A stretch of DNA of 64,000 nucleotides, from positions 47,561 to 111,560 of the forward strand of contig NZ_FOFM01000011.1 of assembly GCF_900110875.1 (NCBI RefSeq), read 5' to 3'. Made by a program: the position numbers and the translations under genes. Under the pieces are notes generated by a model. That model was given only the letters and a program-made list of their open reading frames with translations, was not told the origin of the DNA and searched no databases. Positions within the stretch are counted from its first letter, which is position 1. Every line of letters starts with the position of its first letter. Origin of the DNA: Pseudovibrio axinellae. GTDB lineage: Bacteria > Pseudomonadota > Alphaproteobacteria > Rhizobiales > Stappiaceae. Positions 46,730 to 55,794 of the stretch are shown here, one piece after another.

Positions 46730-47218
46730 TCAAGCCTCCTTCTGGCGCAGGCGTAACCCTGTCTTTTTTAGGATGCGAGTGGAAAACAATATGTCGCTGG
46801 CACGGCAAGCATCACCCAGCAATTTTGCAATTTCACCTTGCTTTTCAATAACCTCTTCCCGCCCAGCACCGTGAACCATCGCAAAGAGGTTGTACGGCCA
46901 GTCTGGCAATGCGCGTGGTCTGCGGTAACAGTGAGTTACAAAGGAAAGCGCACCAACTTTGGGGCCAAGTTCCTCCACCTGTTCATCGGTGACATCCCAC
47001 ACCGTCATGCCGTTGCCTGTCAGACCAAGACGGTAATGATTAGGCGCTGCACCAATGCGACGAATAACGCCTTGCGCCTGCATCGCCTCAAAACGCGTTA
47101 TGACTTCAGCTTCAGAAAGGCCTACACGCTGCGCAATTGCCTCAAAAGGGGCCGCGACCAGTGGTAAACCTGCTTGAGTTGCCTCAATAATCGCTCTGTC
47201 GTATTCGTTAAGTGTCAT
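46730..47218 (-). CDS. nirH: Siroheme decarboxylase subunit NirH
   Basis: A 162-residue AsnC/Lrp-like protein. A winged-helix part (residues about 5-60) is followed by a ligand domain with the motif FVTHCYRRPRALPDWPYNLFAMVHG (about 92-117), which carries the conserved His of siroheme decarboxylases. It acts with NirDL and NirG to give didecarboxysiroheme and is not a DNA-binding regulator. It overlaps nirG by four bases. Confidence 0.88.
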   Translation of the reverse strand: MTLNEYDRAIIEATQAGLPLVAAPFEAIAQRVGLSEAEVITRFEAMQAQGVIRRIGAAPNHYRLGLTGNGMTVWDVTDEQVEELGPKVGALSFVTHCYRRPRALPDWPYNLFAMVHGAGREEVIEKQGEIAKLLGDACRASDILFSTRILKKTGLRLRQKEA

Positions 47219-47670
47219 GCCATCACCCGAAAGCCGATGAAATACTCTTGTTCTTTTGGAAAGCAGTGCACATGCAAATCTGTTTCTTGCTCGATTTGCC
47301 CAGCAACCTCAGCGATTTCCGCTTCCGTCTCTGTCGCCAGCACAAACCACATGTTCAGCTCATGTGTGCGCTGATAGTTATGGGCGACTTCAGGAAACGC
47401 GTTTACCGCTTCCTTTACATCGTCAAAACGGTCTTCAGGAACGGCAATCGCGCACAAGCAGAACGCTCCTCCCATCGCTTGCGCATCAAAGAATGGCCCA
47501 AAGCGCGTGAGAACTCCGCTGTCACGCATATTTTGAATGCGAGCGATGACATCTTTTTCTTCGATGCCGAGTTCCTGCCCAATCTGTTCAAAGGGTCGGT
47601 GTATGAGAGGCAAACTGTCCTGAAGGCGATTGATAAGTTTGCGATCGAAATCATCCAATGGCTTAATCAT
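47215..47670 (-). CDS. nirG: Siroheme decarboxylase subunit NirG
   Basis: A 151-residue AsnC/Lrp-like protein. The winged-helix start is FDRKLINRLQDSLPLIHRPFEQIGQELG. The effector domain has VAHNYQRTHELNMWFVLAT (about 83-101), the NirD/G-type motif. The ATG at 47670 overlaps the NirDL stop (ATGA). NirG and NirH can be distinguished by this NYxRxHxxNxWFV pattern versus CYRRxxxxxWPYNLF in NirH. Confidence 0.87.
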   Translation of the reverse strand: MIKPLDDFDRKLINRLQDSLPLIHRPFEQIGQELGIEEKDVIARIQNMRDSGVLTRFGPFFDAQAMGGAFCLCAIAVPEDRFDDVKEAVNAFPEVAHNYQRTHELNMWFVLATETEAEIAEVAGQIEQETDLHVHCFPKEQEYFIGFRVMA

Positions 47671-48659
47671 GCCCGCACCTCCTTGCCGCTGGAGATGAGC
47701 GCCCCTGTCTGCTTGTAGCAATGACTGGAAAACAGCACTTCATGCTCCACATTCGTCAGTTCTGGTAGTTCTTTCGCGCTCGTAAGGATCGCCCCGGCTT
47801 CACTGCGACTGCGCGCGTGGATCATGCAATAGAGACGATAAGGCCAAACACCTGGAACCGGGCGCCGCTCATAACAAAGGGTTACACCCGGCGTTGCGGA
47901 AAGAGCCTGCCCCGCAGCGACTACTTTGTCTGGGGCAACGTCCCACACCACCATGGCGTTGGAACTCCAGCCCAGCGGACGGTGACGTACAATCACACCA
48001 AGACGAGATATGATGCCGGCATCGAGCAAGGCCCAGATACGATTGAGAACATCCTGCTCACGGCTCCCAAGTTCATCCGCGATTTGCTCATATGGCGCCT
48101 CACATATTGGCATTCCCCTTGTAAGAACCTGCAGGAGTGCGCGGTCCCCCTCCTGTAAGCGTTCAGGCTGCACTTCCTTGACTGATGCTGGACGAGATTG
48201 GGGCGTTCTGAGACCAAAACCAAGATCCACATTAAACGGACGGACAAGACGCAGGTCCAAAACCTGCAAGCCCGTCTCCGCACCGATCGCCGCCAGCGTT
48301 TGTTCCACATGCTTTCGGTCAGGACCCGTTGCGACGAACCAGAGATTCCAATAATTTTCGCGCAGGTATGAATGATTGACACCTTCGTGCTTGCCAATAA
48401 TTTCGGCGACGATATCGACACTTTCCGGTGGCGCAGCAACAGCGGCCAGCGTACTGGCAGAAACGGAGTTGGGAGTACAAGTTCCCCCCACCCTGCTGAT
48501 GCGCCCTGTAGCCTGAAGTTTATTAAGGCGTGTTATGACCTCACCTTCTGAGCAGCCAAGAGCTTCTGCCATGATTGCATATGGGCGCTGGTTCAACGGA
48601 AAATCACGCTGCCATTCATCCAATGCTCTCATATCCAGGGAATCAAGACTGTTTTCCAT
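47667..48659 (-). CDS. nirDL: Fused siroheme decarboxylase NirD-NirL
   Basis: A 330-residue protein made of two AsnC-like units. Residues 1-150 carry the NirD/G-type motif (VNHSYLRENYWNLWFVATG) and residues 165-330 carry the NirL/H-type motif (TLCYERRPVPGVWPYRLYCMIHA). The fusion is common in alphaproteobacteria and is a single gene here, with no stop between the units. It removes two acetate carboxyl groups from siroheme. It starts three bases after nirF. Confidence 0.92.
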   Translation of the reverse strand: MENSLDSLDMRALDEWQRDFPLNQRPYAIMAEALGCSEGEVITRLNKLQATGRISRVGGTCTPNSVSASTLAAVAAPPESVDIVAEIIGKHEGVNHSYLRENYWNLWFVATGPDRKHVEQTLAAIGAETGLQVLDLRLVRPFNVDLGFGLRTPQSRPASVKEVQPERLQEGDRALLQVLTRGMPICEAPYEQIADELGSREQDVLNRIWALLDAGIISRLGVIVRHRPLGWSSNAMVVWDVAPDKVVAAGQALSATPGVTLCYERRPVPGVWPYRLYCMIHARSRSEAGAILTSAKELPELTNVEHEVLFSSHCYKQTGALISSGKEVRA

Positions 48660-48662
48660 CGC

Positions 48663-49814
48663 CTACAGCCCCGTCTTGTGCGCACGCGCGGTGAAGAAAA
48701 TTCCGGACGGTTTGTCGGCTTGGATCTCGCCCAGTTTTTCAAAAGTGCGCGTGTCGTAAATCATAACCGCGCCCGCATCACGCACAGAGATCCACACCTC
48801 ATGACCACGTGGGGTAAATTCCATATGCAACACCGCCGGGCCGGGCTTGAACTCGTGTACGACCTGCTTTGTCAGCGTATCAATGACCTGGATCGTATCG
48901 TTCAAAGGGTGTGCAAAGTTGACCCAGACATAACGGCCATCTGGACGCGCCATGGCAAAAACGGGCTGTCCATAAGTATCTGTACGCCCGGTCTCTTTAA
49001 GCGTTACACTGTCAATCCAAAGAACCTGATGATGACCGACAGCAGGAAGCACAAACTCCTGTCCAGCTTTCGCCCAGCCTTCCAGGTGAGGCATTTTGTA
49101 AACGGGCAAATCCTTTAGCCCGCGGCCATAATTGGGCAGCACGCGGATTGCCTCCGGTTTTTCTGCCCACAGGTCTAAGGCGGTCAAACCGTCTTCACCA
49201 AATAATCCAGTGATGTAAGTGCGACCATCCTCGGTGATCAAAGCATCATATGGGTTCTCGCCCATGCCTTTGACCTTTGTGATATCGACCTTGCCAGAAG
49301 AGAAATCCGCAATCCATGTTTCGCCATCATCCCAAAGGGAAAAGACAAACTTGCGACCCGGTGCGTCAACCAGACCGATGGTCTTTGATGCCGTGGGGAT
49401 GTCGGCAACCATCTCTAATGTGTCAGCGTCGAAAACGCGGACGCCGCCGGGCTCATAGTTTGACACAGCAACAAGCTTGCCATCGTCGGAAATAGCACCG
49501 CCAATGGAGTTGCCACCTTGAAGGACGCGCTTGACTACCTTGCGCTCGATAATATCAACCTTGCTAAGGCCACCATCGCGGCCAAACACATAGGCAAAGC
49601 GCTGATCTGGAGAATATACGAGGCTCGCGTGGGAAAGATCTCCAAGCCCTTCGATGCGATCGACCGCAGCATGTTCTGACTGGTCAACCAGCAACAATGC
49701 CCCCTTAGCACGCTCCACCACCAGACCAAGATCGCCCGTTGAGCTGATTTGGTCAGCCTGTGCGGCGCCACCCAATAAAAACAGTGTTGTAACCAAGCTG
49801 AAAATGCGTTTCAT
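48663..49814 (-). CDS. nirF: NirF, heme d1 biosynthesis propeller
   Basis: A 383-residue periplasmic protein with a signal peptide (MKRIFSLVTTLFLLGGAAQA) and a propeller related to the d1 domain of NirS, without a c-heme domain. NirF is needed for heme d1 assembly and interacts with NirN and NirS. It follows nirC by 13 bases. Confidence 0.93.
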   Translation of the reverse strand: MKRIFSLVTTLFLLGGAAQADQISSTGDLGLVVERAKGALLLVDQSEHAAVDRIEGLGDLSHASLVYSPDQRFAYVFGRDGGLSKVDIIERKVVKRVLQGGNSIGGAISDDGKLVAVSNYEPGGVRVFDADTLEMVADIPTASKTIGLVDAPGRKFVFSLWDDGETWIADFSSGKVDITKVKGMGENPYDALITEDGRTYITGLFGEDGLTALDLWAEKPEAIRVLPNYGRGLKDLPVYKMPHLEGWAKAGQEFVLPAVGHHQVLWIDSVTLKETGRTDTYGQPVFAMARPDGRYVWVNFAHPLNDTIQVIDTLTKQVVHEFKPGPAVLHMEFTPRGHEVWISVRDAGAVMIYDTRTFEKLGEIQADKPSGIFFTARAHKTGL

Positions 49815-49827
49815 CGGGGATCCTTTT

Positions 49828-50127
49828 TTACTTAGGGCCTTCCAAGAGGTAATGCGCGATCCAGCGCGCCTCTGCTTCGCTCATAATTGGGCGCCACGGC
49901 GGCATGGCTGTACCGGGGATACCGTCGAGAATGACTTCGGAAAGCGTATCAGCGTCATAGTGAGAGATAGAGTCGGGTCGCAAATCAGGACCTAATCCGC
50001 CTTTCAGCGTCAGGCCGTGGCAGGAACCACAATCTTGGTGCACGAGGTTTGCAAGGTCATGGTCCTGCTTCGCTTCTTCAGCGAAAGAAACCCCGCAAAG
50101 AAGGAGAAACAGAAGCAGACTACGCAT
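49828..50127 (-). CDS. nirC: Small cytochrome c NirC
   Basis: A 99-residue periplasmic monoheme cytochrome with a signal peptide (MRSLLLFLLLCGVSFA) and a c-heme motif at C33-GS-CH37; the late Met ligand lies in TAMPPWRP. NirC is an electron donor or acceptor for NirS and heme d1 maturation. The ATG at 50127 overlaps the nirE stop by eight bases; an upstream ATG at 50160 would lie well inside nirE. Confidence 0.9.
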   Translation of the reverse strand: MRSLLLFLLLCGVSFAEEAKQDHDLANLVHQDCGSCHGLTLKGGLGPDLRPDSISHYDADTLSEVILDGIPGTAMPPWRPIMSEAEARWIAHYLLEGPK

Positions 50128-50917
50128 GGCTCGCAACCCCGGCATACTCTTCCTGTTCATTTTCCGTAGCTGCCAGAAACTGATTGACTGGCCACTCGTT
50201 ACAAACAGTAACCACCTTACCGATGATGTAGAGCACAGGCGCTTTTAGTCCCGCTTCACGACTATCAGATGCGATACGCCCCAGAACTGAAAACATACGG
50301 GATTCACGCGGGGTCGTAGCATTTGCCACCGCCATCACAGGCGTGTCATCCGCCAGACCTGCTGCCATCAGGCGCATAGCGATCTGGCTGATATTTGCAA
50401 CGCCCATATAAACAACGAGGGTCGTGTCTTCACTGGCCAGACTTTTCCAATCCAGATCCAGCTCACCGTCTGCTTGAGTATGCCCCGTGACATACTGCAC
50501 ACCCGTTGCTAATCCACGATGGGTAAGTGGCACCCCGCAAGAAGACGCTGCGCCCTGCGCTGCGGTAATGCCCGGCGCGTATTGCACGGCGATGCCATGC
50601 GACCGCAAATGTGCAGCTTCTTCAGAACCACGCCCAAAGATCAACGGATCGCCGCCTTTCAACCGGGCAACTGTCAAACCTTGCTTGGCCAGATCCACCA
50701 GAATTTGATTAATCTGTTCCTGTCCTACCGGATGATTTTGAGGTGTTTTGCCAACAAAGACCTTTTGGGCCGTTGAAGGGACAATCTCCATAATCTCATC
50801 TGAGACCAGACGATCATATACAACGGCATCAGCTTCCCGGATCATACGCAGAGCGCGCAAGGTAAGGAGTTCAACATCGCCGGGTCCGGCTCCAATTAGA
50901 TAGACTTTACCAGTCAT
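50120..50917 (-). CDS. nirE: Uroporphyrinogen-III C-methyltransferase NirE
   Basis: A 265-residue SUMT enzyme. It has VYLIGAGPGDVELLTLRAL (residues 5-23), VVYDRLVSDEIM, RLKGGDPLIFGRGSEE (about 85-100) and GITAAQGAASSCGVPLTHR. It methylates uroporphyrinogen III at C2 and C7 to precorrin-2, the first committed step of heme d1 and siroheme. It is the first gene of the d1 operon. Confidence 0.95.
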   Translation of the reverse strand: MTGKVYLIGAGPGDVELLTLRALRMIREADAVVYDRLVSDEIMEIVPSTAQKVFVGKTPQNHPVGQEQINQILVDLAKQGLTVARLKGGDPLIFGRGSEEAAHLRSHGIAVQYAPGITAAQGAASSCGVPLTHRGLATGVQYVTGHTQADGELDLDWKSLASEDTTLVVYMGVANISQIAMRLMAAGLADDTPVMAVANATTPRESRMFSVLGRIASDSREAGLKAPVLYIIGKVVTVCNEWPVNQFLAATENEQEEYAGVASHA

Positions 50918-51068
50918 GAAACTCTCACTCCTCCTGAGAAATCTAATGCGTTGCCCCGAAATACACCCAGCTCGTCAGCAGATTGGCGCTGGTCGATGCG
51001 AGTCATTCTTCCGTCTGGAAACAGAGCGTTTCGTATTGCTATGATTGCTCATTTCTGGCTGCAATTGC

Positions 51069-51082
51069 TTGACATTAGTCAA
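51069..51082 (-). promoter_or_regulatory. Perfect NnrR/Dnr-like palindrome before nirE
   Basis: TTGACATTAGTCAA is a perfect TTGAC-N4-GTCAA palindrome. It lies in the 203-base gap before nirE, about 158 bases from its ATG, and would drive the nirECF(DL)GHJN operon. It may also affect the end of the cupredoxin gene on the same strand. Confidence 0.65.
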
Positions 51083-51120
51083 CATTTGCAACGCGCCTTT
51101 GGATATTTTTCTATTATTTT

Positions 51121-51540
51121 TCATGGTGTTACAGTGACCATGCCAATCATTTTTTGCGTTTCCCAATGTGGGCCGCACAAATAGTTCTGTTCACCTGCGG
51201 CAAGAAACGTGAATTCAAAGGTCTCCTCAGGGAAGAGACGGTCTGATTCTGACGTGTCAGTCTCGTTTAAGTACACGGTATGACTGGTGCGTTTATCCAC
51301 GTTCACCCAGCGAACAGTCGTACCAACTTGCACCGTCAGATGAGCAGGGCAAAACCTGTATTTGTACATCTTCACGACGGGTCCGGTTTCCGCCTCTGAA
51401 GAAGGCTGCCCGTATAGTTTCACATATCGCTGCTCAGCCTCAGCACACAGCTTTGCCATATCGTCCTGCGCAAACGCCGTTGGTGACAGAAGCGCGCCAC
51501 CAAGAAAAGCAGCGATTAGAGGTAGGTTTCTCAAAAGCAT
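51121..51540 (-). CDS. Cupredoxin-like periplasmic protein in the nir region
   Basis: A 139-residue exported protein with a signal peptide (MLLRNLPLIAAFLGGALLSPTAFA). The C-terminal cupredoxin domain has type-1 copper ligands: His in RTSHTVYL, then C-GPHWETQKM supplying Cys, His and Met. A small helical segment with two Cys precedes it. It may be an electron donor to NirS, like pseudoazurin or azurin, or a copper-handling protein. It lies downstream of the NapC/NirT fusion on the same strand (54-base gap) and is probably co-transcribed. GGGGCG precedes the ATG. Confidence 0.75.
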   Translation of the reverse strand: MLLRNLPLIAAFLGGALLSPTAFAQDDMAKLCAEAEQRYVKLYGQPSSEAETGPVVKMYKYRFCPAHLTVQVGTTVRWVNVDKRTSHTVYLNETDTSESDRLFPEETFEFTFLAAGEQNYLCGPHWETQKMIGMVTVTP

Positions 51541-51594
51541 TCTGTTCGCCCCATAAAGCAAAGGGTGGCCAATTTCTCGGCCACCCCTGACAAC

Positions 51595-53382
51595 TTATTG
51601 CCCTACAACATTTATTCGAGCCGTTTCGTCATCCAGCGCCAAACTTGTGTTTAGCGTTACGTGGTGGAAACGCGCTGCGGAATAATCGTCATGGATCGCG
51701 AAACCGACGGTATAGGTCTGCCCTGCCTCAAGTGGCACATCGCCAGTCGCACCGCTTGCAAGCGGACGGGAAAAGACCACAGTCCACATTCCAGCTGAGA
51801 GTTTGGCAGTCGCCTCGATCTCACCGTCATTTTGCACACGACGCTCAAGGAGATATCCATTGGTCGAACTGCCATCAGCGTAGACACGCATCAGGTCCAT
51901 AAAGGTACCGTCCTGAAGATACTGATCGATCTCTTCAGCGGACTTCAGCTTTTCCCAGCCACCCTGTGCTTTACCGCGGCGACCTTTGATCTCAACCTTT
52001 GTCCGGGTTTCGCTCAGGTACTTCGTAATCCGCTGCTTGGCTTGCAGACGATCAGCCACTTCCCCAGAGGCCACAATGGTCTCCGCATCCGGTGCGAACG
52101 GCATATAGGAGTTATCAGCGTGACAGGTTGCCCAACAGCCAACTTGCTCGCCCATCTTGATACCGGTCCCAGAGATCATCATGGCAACCTTGATCTGGTT
52201 GTCAGGATCCATCTTGCCACCTTCTACGAAAGGTACTGGTGCATGAGGTGCATCAGGCCATTGTAAGCGGAAGTAGACATTCTCACCGTCATGAGCTGCT
52301 TGCATCCTTGCATTGATAACGCCGCGCTTACCCGGAATTGGGGTTGGCTCGGTATTCTTAGTGCCTTTGACGATCTTTGAGCCGATGGTTTCCAACTCTT
52401 TAGCGTGACAGGTTGTGCATTGGTCGCCACCTTTGGTGAGCGGACGTGCTCCACCGTGCTGTTTACCGTTTTGCACAAACTCAAAGGAAGCCTGACCTGG
52501 GTAGAAGAGCGTCAAGTCTGCCGCACTTATCGCATCCCAGTCTATGTTGCTGCCCACAGTGTTGCCCGCGTCAGCTTCAACGGCTTGCCCAGCTGCTTTG
52601 GCCTGCTCTTCAGCGCGCGCAGCTTCAACAGCAACAGCAATCTGTGCTTGAACAGCGTCCTGCTGTGCTTTTTGAACCGCTTTGGCTTCAGCAGCTTCCC
52701 CAGCTTCTTTCGCCTCGATACGAGCTAAGCTTTCGAGATACTCTTTCGGAACTTCGCGAACGAAATTCTGATTTGGTGCCTCGATCATTTCAAGATACTC
52801 ATCGGATGCCCGATTACGTACGTTTTTGTGAGCAATCCCCTTGTGGCAATCGATACAAGTTTGACCTGTTTTCATTGCATTCAGGTGTTGCTGCCTTGCG
52901 CGCGGTTTCTGGAACTCCGGCATCATAGATTCAAAATCATGACAATTACGGCACTCTCGTGAATCGGAGGATTTCATCCGTGCCCATTCGTTTTTGGCGA
53001 GGTGCAGACGCTTCTTGTCGAATTTTTCAGGGGTGTTAATCGTCCCTGTCAGCTTACCCCAAACTTCCTTGGAAGCTTTGATCTTGCGGATAATCTTGTG
53101 TGTCCAGTCTTTTGGCACATGGCAATCTGAACAAACAGCACCAACGCCAGACCGGTTCACATCATGGATCGTTCCCTGATATTCCTGATAGACAAAGTCA
53201 TTCATCTCATGACAAGAGACGCAAAATTGCTTTGTATTTGTCGCTTCCATGACGGTGTTAAACCCGCCCCAGAAGATAATGCCGATGACAAAGGCCGCCA
53301 AAAGGCCAGCAACCGGCATTCCCCAAAGGAAATACCTGCGCCAGATCGGCTTTTTCTTTTCCGTATCGTTGGACTGGGTCAT
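51595..53382 (-). CDS. NapC/NirT tetraheme domain fused to an ethylbenzene-dehydrogenase-like cytochrome domain
   Basis: A 595-residue protein. A membrane anchor (residues about 18-40) is followed by a NapC/NirT domain with four c-hemes (C54-VS-CH, C84-SD-CH, C144-RN-CH, C176-ID-CH). A Glu/Ala-rich coiled-coil linker covers about 212-268. The C-terminal domain (about 280-595) resembles the heme-binding gamma subunit (EB_dh family) of ethylbenzene and dimethylsulfide dehydrogenases, with a fifth CTTCH at 322-326 and an unusual CX3CH (CWATCH) at 416-421. It should carry electrons from quinol to periplasmic acceptors, NirS being the obvious one. Start 53382 is chosen because GGAG lies seven bases upstream. 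The symbol nirT would describe only the first half. Confidence 0.82.
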   Translation of the reverse strand: MTQSNDTEKKKPIWRRYFLWGMPVAGLLAAFVIGIIFWGGFNTVMEATNTKQFCVSCHEMNDFVYQEYQGTIHDVNRSGVGAVCSDCHVPKDWTHKIIRKIKASKEVWGKLTGTINTPEKFDKKRLHLAKNEWARMKSSDSRECRNCHDFESMMPEFQKPRARQQHLNAMKTGQTCIDCHKGIAHKNVRNRASDEYLEMIEAPNQNFVREVPKEYLESLARIEAKEAGEAAEAKAVQKAQQDAVQAQIAVAVEAARAEEQAKAAGQAVEADAGNTVGSNIDWDAISAADLTLFYPGQASFEFVQNGKQHGGARPLTKGGDQCTTCHAKELETIGSKIVKGTKNTEPTPIPGKRGVINARMQAAHDGENVYFRLQWPDAPHAPVPFVEGGKMDPDNQIKVAMMISGTGIKMGEQVGCWATCHADNSYMPFAPDAETIVASGEVADRLQAKQRITKYLSETRTKVEIKGRRGKAQGGWEKLKSAEEIDQYLQDGTFMDLMRVYADGSSTNGYLLERRVQNDGEIEATAKLSAGMWTVVFSRPLASGATGDVPLEAGQTYTVGFAIHDDYSAARFHHVTLNTSLALDDETARINVVGQ

Positions 53383-53514
53383 TTCCAGGCTCCGTTTTGG
53401 ATCTTTCCAGCGACCCTTCCGTGACGGGTCGTGAGCGGTAGGCTTGCAAGATGCGGGGAGCAAATCCGTCACCTCTGGCTATCGTTCAGCCTCAGCAATC
53501 CCGACACTACTGGC

Positions 53515-53547
53515 GAAAAAGAAGGGCGGGCGCACAGCCCGCCCTTC
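53515..53547 (-). terminator. Strong terminator after nirS
   Basis: GAAGGGCGGGC and GCCCGCCCTTC form a perfect 11-bp stem with a 5-base loop, followed by TTTTT on the minus strand. It separates nirS from the NapC/NirT fusion gene, so read-through or a separate promoter is needed for the latter. Confidence 0.9.
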
Positions 53548-53566
53548 ATATGTTCGCTAGATCACA

Positions 53567-55243
53567 TTAGGTGACGTGGTTCGAACGGATATGAACGTTG
53601 AACTTACCGGTTGGAGCATAAAGGCCCTTAATCCGGGTTTTCTCTTCGAGTGTTTCTGCATCGAAGACAACGATTTCACCGTTTGGTGCCAGTGAATCAC
53701 CCATGTTCCAGTTGGATACCCAAACTTCAGAACCATCAGCGTTGAACTCGAAGTGAACAGCGGCATTGCCCTCTGTTTCGGTGATGGTGATCGTTTTCAC
53801 AATCTCACCGGTTTCTTTCGAGATCACCTGAACAGCCTGCTGAATTTCAGGGTCTGGGTGTTTGGTCTGATCCGCCCATACGTACTTGGAATTTGGATGC
53901 GTACGAATGAACAGGCCTGGGCCATCAGTTTCAACTTCGTAGCACTTCTTCCAAGCTTCATCCGGACGACCTGCTGGATCGTTTGTCCAAACAGACACGG
54001 TACCAACGCCAAGGTGGGTCGTACCTGCAACCGGACCACATTTTGGATCGTTCCAGTTTGCACCTGGGCCTGGATGCGGCAAAGCCGCAACATCAATCAT
54101 GGCCTCAAGCTTACGCTCTTTGGTATCGATAACGACCATTTTGTTGGATGCGTTTGCAGCAATCTGGAAGTAACGGCCTGTTGGATCGAAGAAACCATCA
54201 TGCAGGAACTTAGCGGAGTCGATTTTATCGATACGAAGATTATCGATATCGGAATAATCAACCTGCCACATCTGGCCGAGCTCTTTAACAGCAACCAGCC
54301 ATGTTGGTTCATTTGGAGTGGTGTAGACAGCAGCAACGCGGGCTTCTTCTACATAATCACCGTCAATGTTAACGCCGCGGGTTGAAACAACCTTGACCGG
54401 CTCCATCGTCACAGCGTCAGCAATAACGAAGTGAGGAGGCCAGTAAGCGCCACCGATGATGTACTTGCCATCGCCAGATACGGCAATGTCACGGGCGTCA
54501 TAAGCAACTGTTACTTCGGAAACCAACATCTTGTCTGGAGTCTGCCAGAGATCGATCTTGGTCATTTTGCCATCACGACCCATGGTGTACCAGAAACGCC
54601 CTGGTTGCTCAGGCTCTTCCAGCTTGTGGTGCTCGGATGCTTTGATCACATGCACAGCATAACCGGTAGGAATATGAGCAAGGACTTCTTTGGTGTCGCC
54701 ATCGATAACAGCAACTTTACCCGCATCACGTTCGATTACGACAAAGAAGTTTTCCCAGTTGCGGCCGTGTAGCGGCTCGGTTGGGTAGTCTTTTTCTTCA
54801 ACATAAATCTTGCGGGTTTTTTTCATCTGCGCCAGAGACATCTCCGGCGGCTTTGGCGGCTCCATCATAATGTAGGTCGCCATTTCTTTGATTTCCTGTT
54901 CAGACAGGATCTCAGAGAAATTGTTCATACCGCCTTCGGTACCCCAAGAGATAATTTTCTCAAGGCGTTCCTGGCCGAGCTGTAGAGTTCCCCCTTCAGT
55001 GACGGTGCCGTCTTTAGCCGTCTTTTTCCAATGTGGCTGCAGGTTCTTACCTGTTGCGCCCTTACGAAGAACACCGTGACAGCCCGCGCACTGTTCAAAA
55101 TACAGCTGCTTGGAACGCTCGAAAGCTTCCTCGCTAAGGGCTGGTCCTTCTGCAAAAGCTGGCGCTGTTGCACTGCCTAACAGGAGCGCAAGGCTGGCCG
55201 CGATCGCGAAACCCGATCCTCGTCTCTTTGTTGGTTGTGACAT
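53567..55243 (-). CDS. nirS: Cytochrome cd1 nitrite reductase
   Basis: A 558-residue periplasmic enzyme with a signal peptide (ending near residue 32, PAFAEG), an N-terminal cytochrome c domain (C52-AG-CH56) and an eight-bladed d1-heme propeller. The propeller includes typical segments GRNWENFFVVIERDAGKVAVIDGDTKEVLAHIPTGYAVH and WVSNWNMGDSLAPNGEIVVFDAETLEEKTRIKGLYAPTGKFNV. It reduces nitrite to NO. The ATG at 55243 is chosen for signal-peptide position. A Dnr-type box lies about 66 bases upstream. Confidence 0.97.
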   Translation of the reverse strand: MSQPTKRRGSGFAIAASLALLLGSATAPAFAEGPALSEEAFERSKQLYFEQCAGCHGVLRKGATGKNLQPHWKKTAKDGTVTEGGTLQLGQERLEKIISWGTEGGMNNFSEILSEQEIKEMATYIMMEPPKPPEMSLAQMKKTRKIYVEEKDYPTEPLHGRNWENFFVVIERDAGKVAVIDGDTKEVLAHIPTGYAVHVIKASEHHKLEEPEQPGRFWYTMGRDGKMTKIDLWQTPDKMLVSEVTVAYDARDIAVSGDGKYIIGGAYWPPHFVIADAVTMEPVKVVSTRGVNIDGDYVEEARVAAVYTTPNEPTWLVAVKELGQMWQVDYSDIDNLRIDKIDSAKFLHDGFFDPTGRYFQIAANASNKMVVIDTKERKLEAMIDVAALPHPGPGANWNDPKCGPVAGTTHLGVGTVSVWTNDPAGRPDEAWKKCYEVETDGPGLFIRTHPNSKYVWADQTKHPDPEIQQAVQVISKETGEIVKTITITETEGNAAVHFEFNADGSEVWVSNWNMGDSLAPNGEIVVFDAETLEEKTRIKGLYAPTGKFNVHIRSNHVT

Positions 55244-55302
55244 TCTCAAACTCCATTGCTGGTGAGGCCTAGTCACATTGAGTTGAACGGGGCGATTACT
55301 CC

Positions 55303-55316
55303 TTGACTTAAGTTAA
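55303..55316 (-). promoter_or_regulatory. NnrR/Dnr-like box before nirS
   Basis: On the plus strand TTGACTTAAGTTAA has the form TTGAC-N4-GTTAA. Its centre lies 66 bases before the nirS ATG. The box before norC has the same form and nearly the same distance. Confidence 0.6.
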
Positions 55317-55794
55317 GATGAAAATTTCAATCAGCCCCTCTAAAACATCACAGCGGCAAAACCTCTGGGAAACCCACGCGATATTTAAAGTGCGACAGAT
55401 TGCCCATTAAGGGTTTGAGGTGTGGAAGGTGACGCCAATTACTTAAATTATTTTACTCCATACGTTCAAGAAACCTCCGAATCGAATCGGAATAACCCAA
55501 TGTTTCCGCTTATGGAATTTCTCTAGATCTTGGAGAGGGAGCGGTAATCAGTTCTCGTCAGTCAGATTTAAATCCGCAACTTCTTTCAGGTTTTTTGTTT
55601 TCACAACACAATCCTTGACGCGTTGATTCGTAGTTTCCCAAGAAAAAATCGATCCTTGCAAAACCCCTTCAACACACCGTCGCCATATCCCAAACTAAGC
55701 AGAAAAACAGGGGGTTCACGGGTTTATAACGGCATTGTGAAAAGCCTCACGGCCTGCTTCCCTGGCCCCCAAAAAACGCAAGAAGAGCACCAGA
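55317..55794. other. Intergenic region between divergent nirS and norC
   Basis: About 480 bases between the two regulatory boxes without a convincing gene. AT-rich; no repeat or RNA gene is seen. Confidence 0.6.

Noticed and set aside
46730..48659. AsnC/Lrp-type transcription regulators
   Set aside because: The three genes have winged-helix starts, but their position and the WPYxLF and NxWFV motifs identify them as siroheme decarboxylase subunits.
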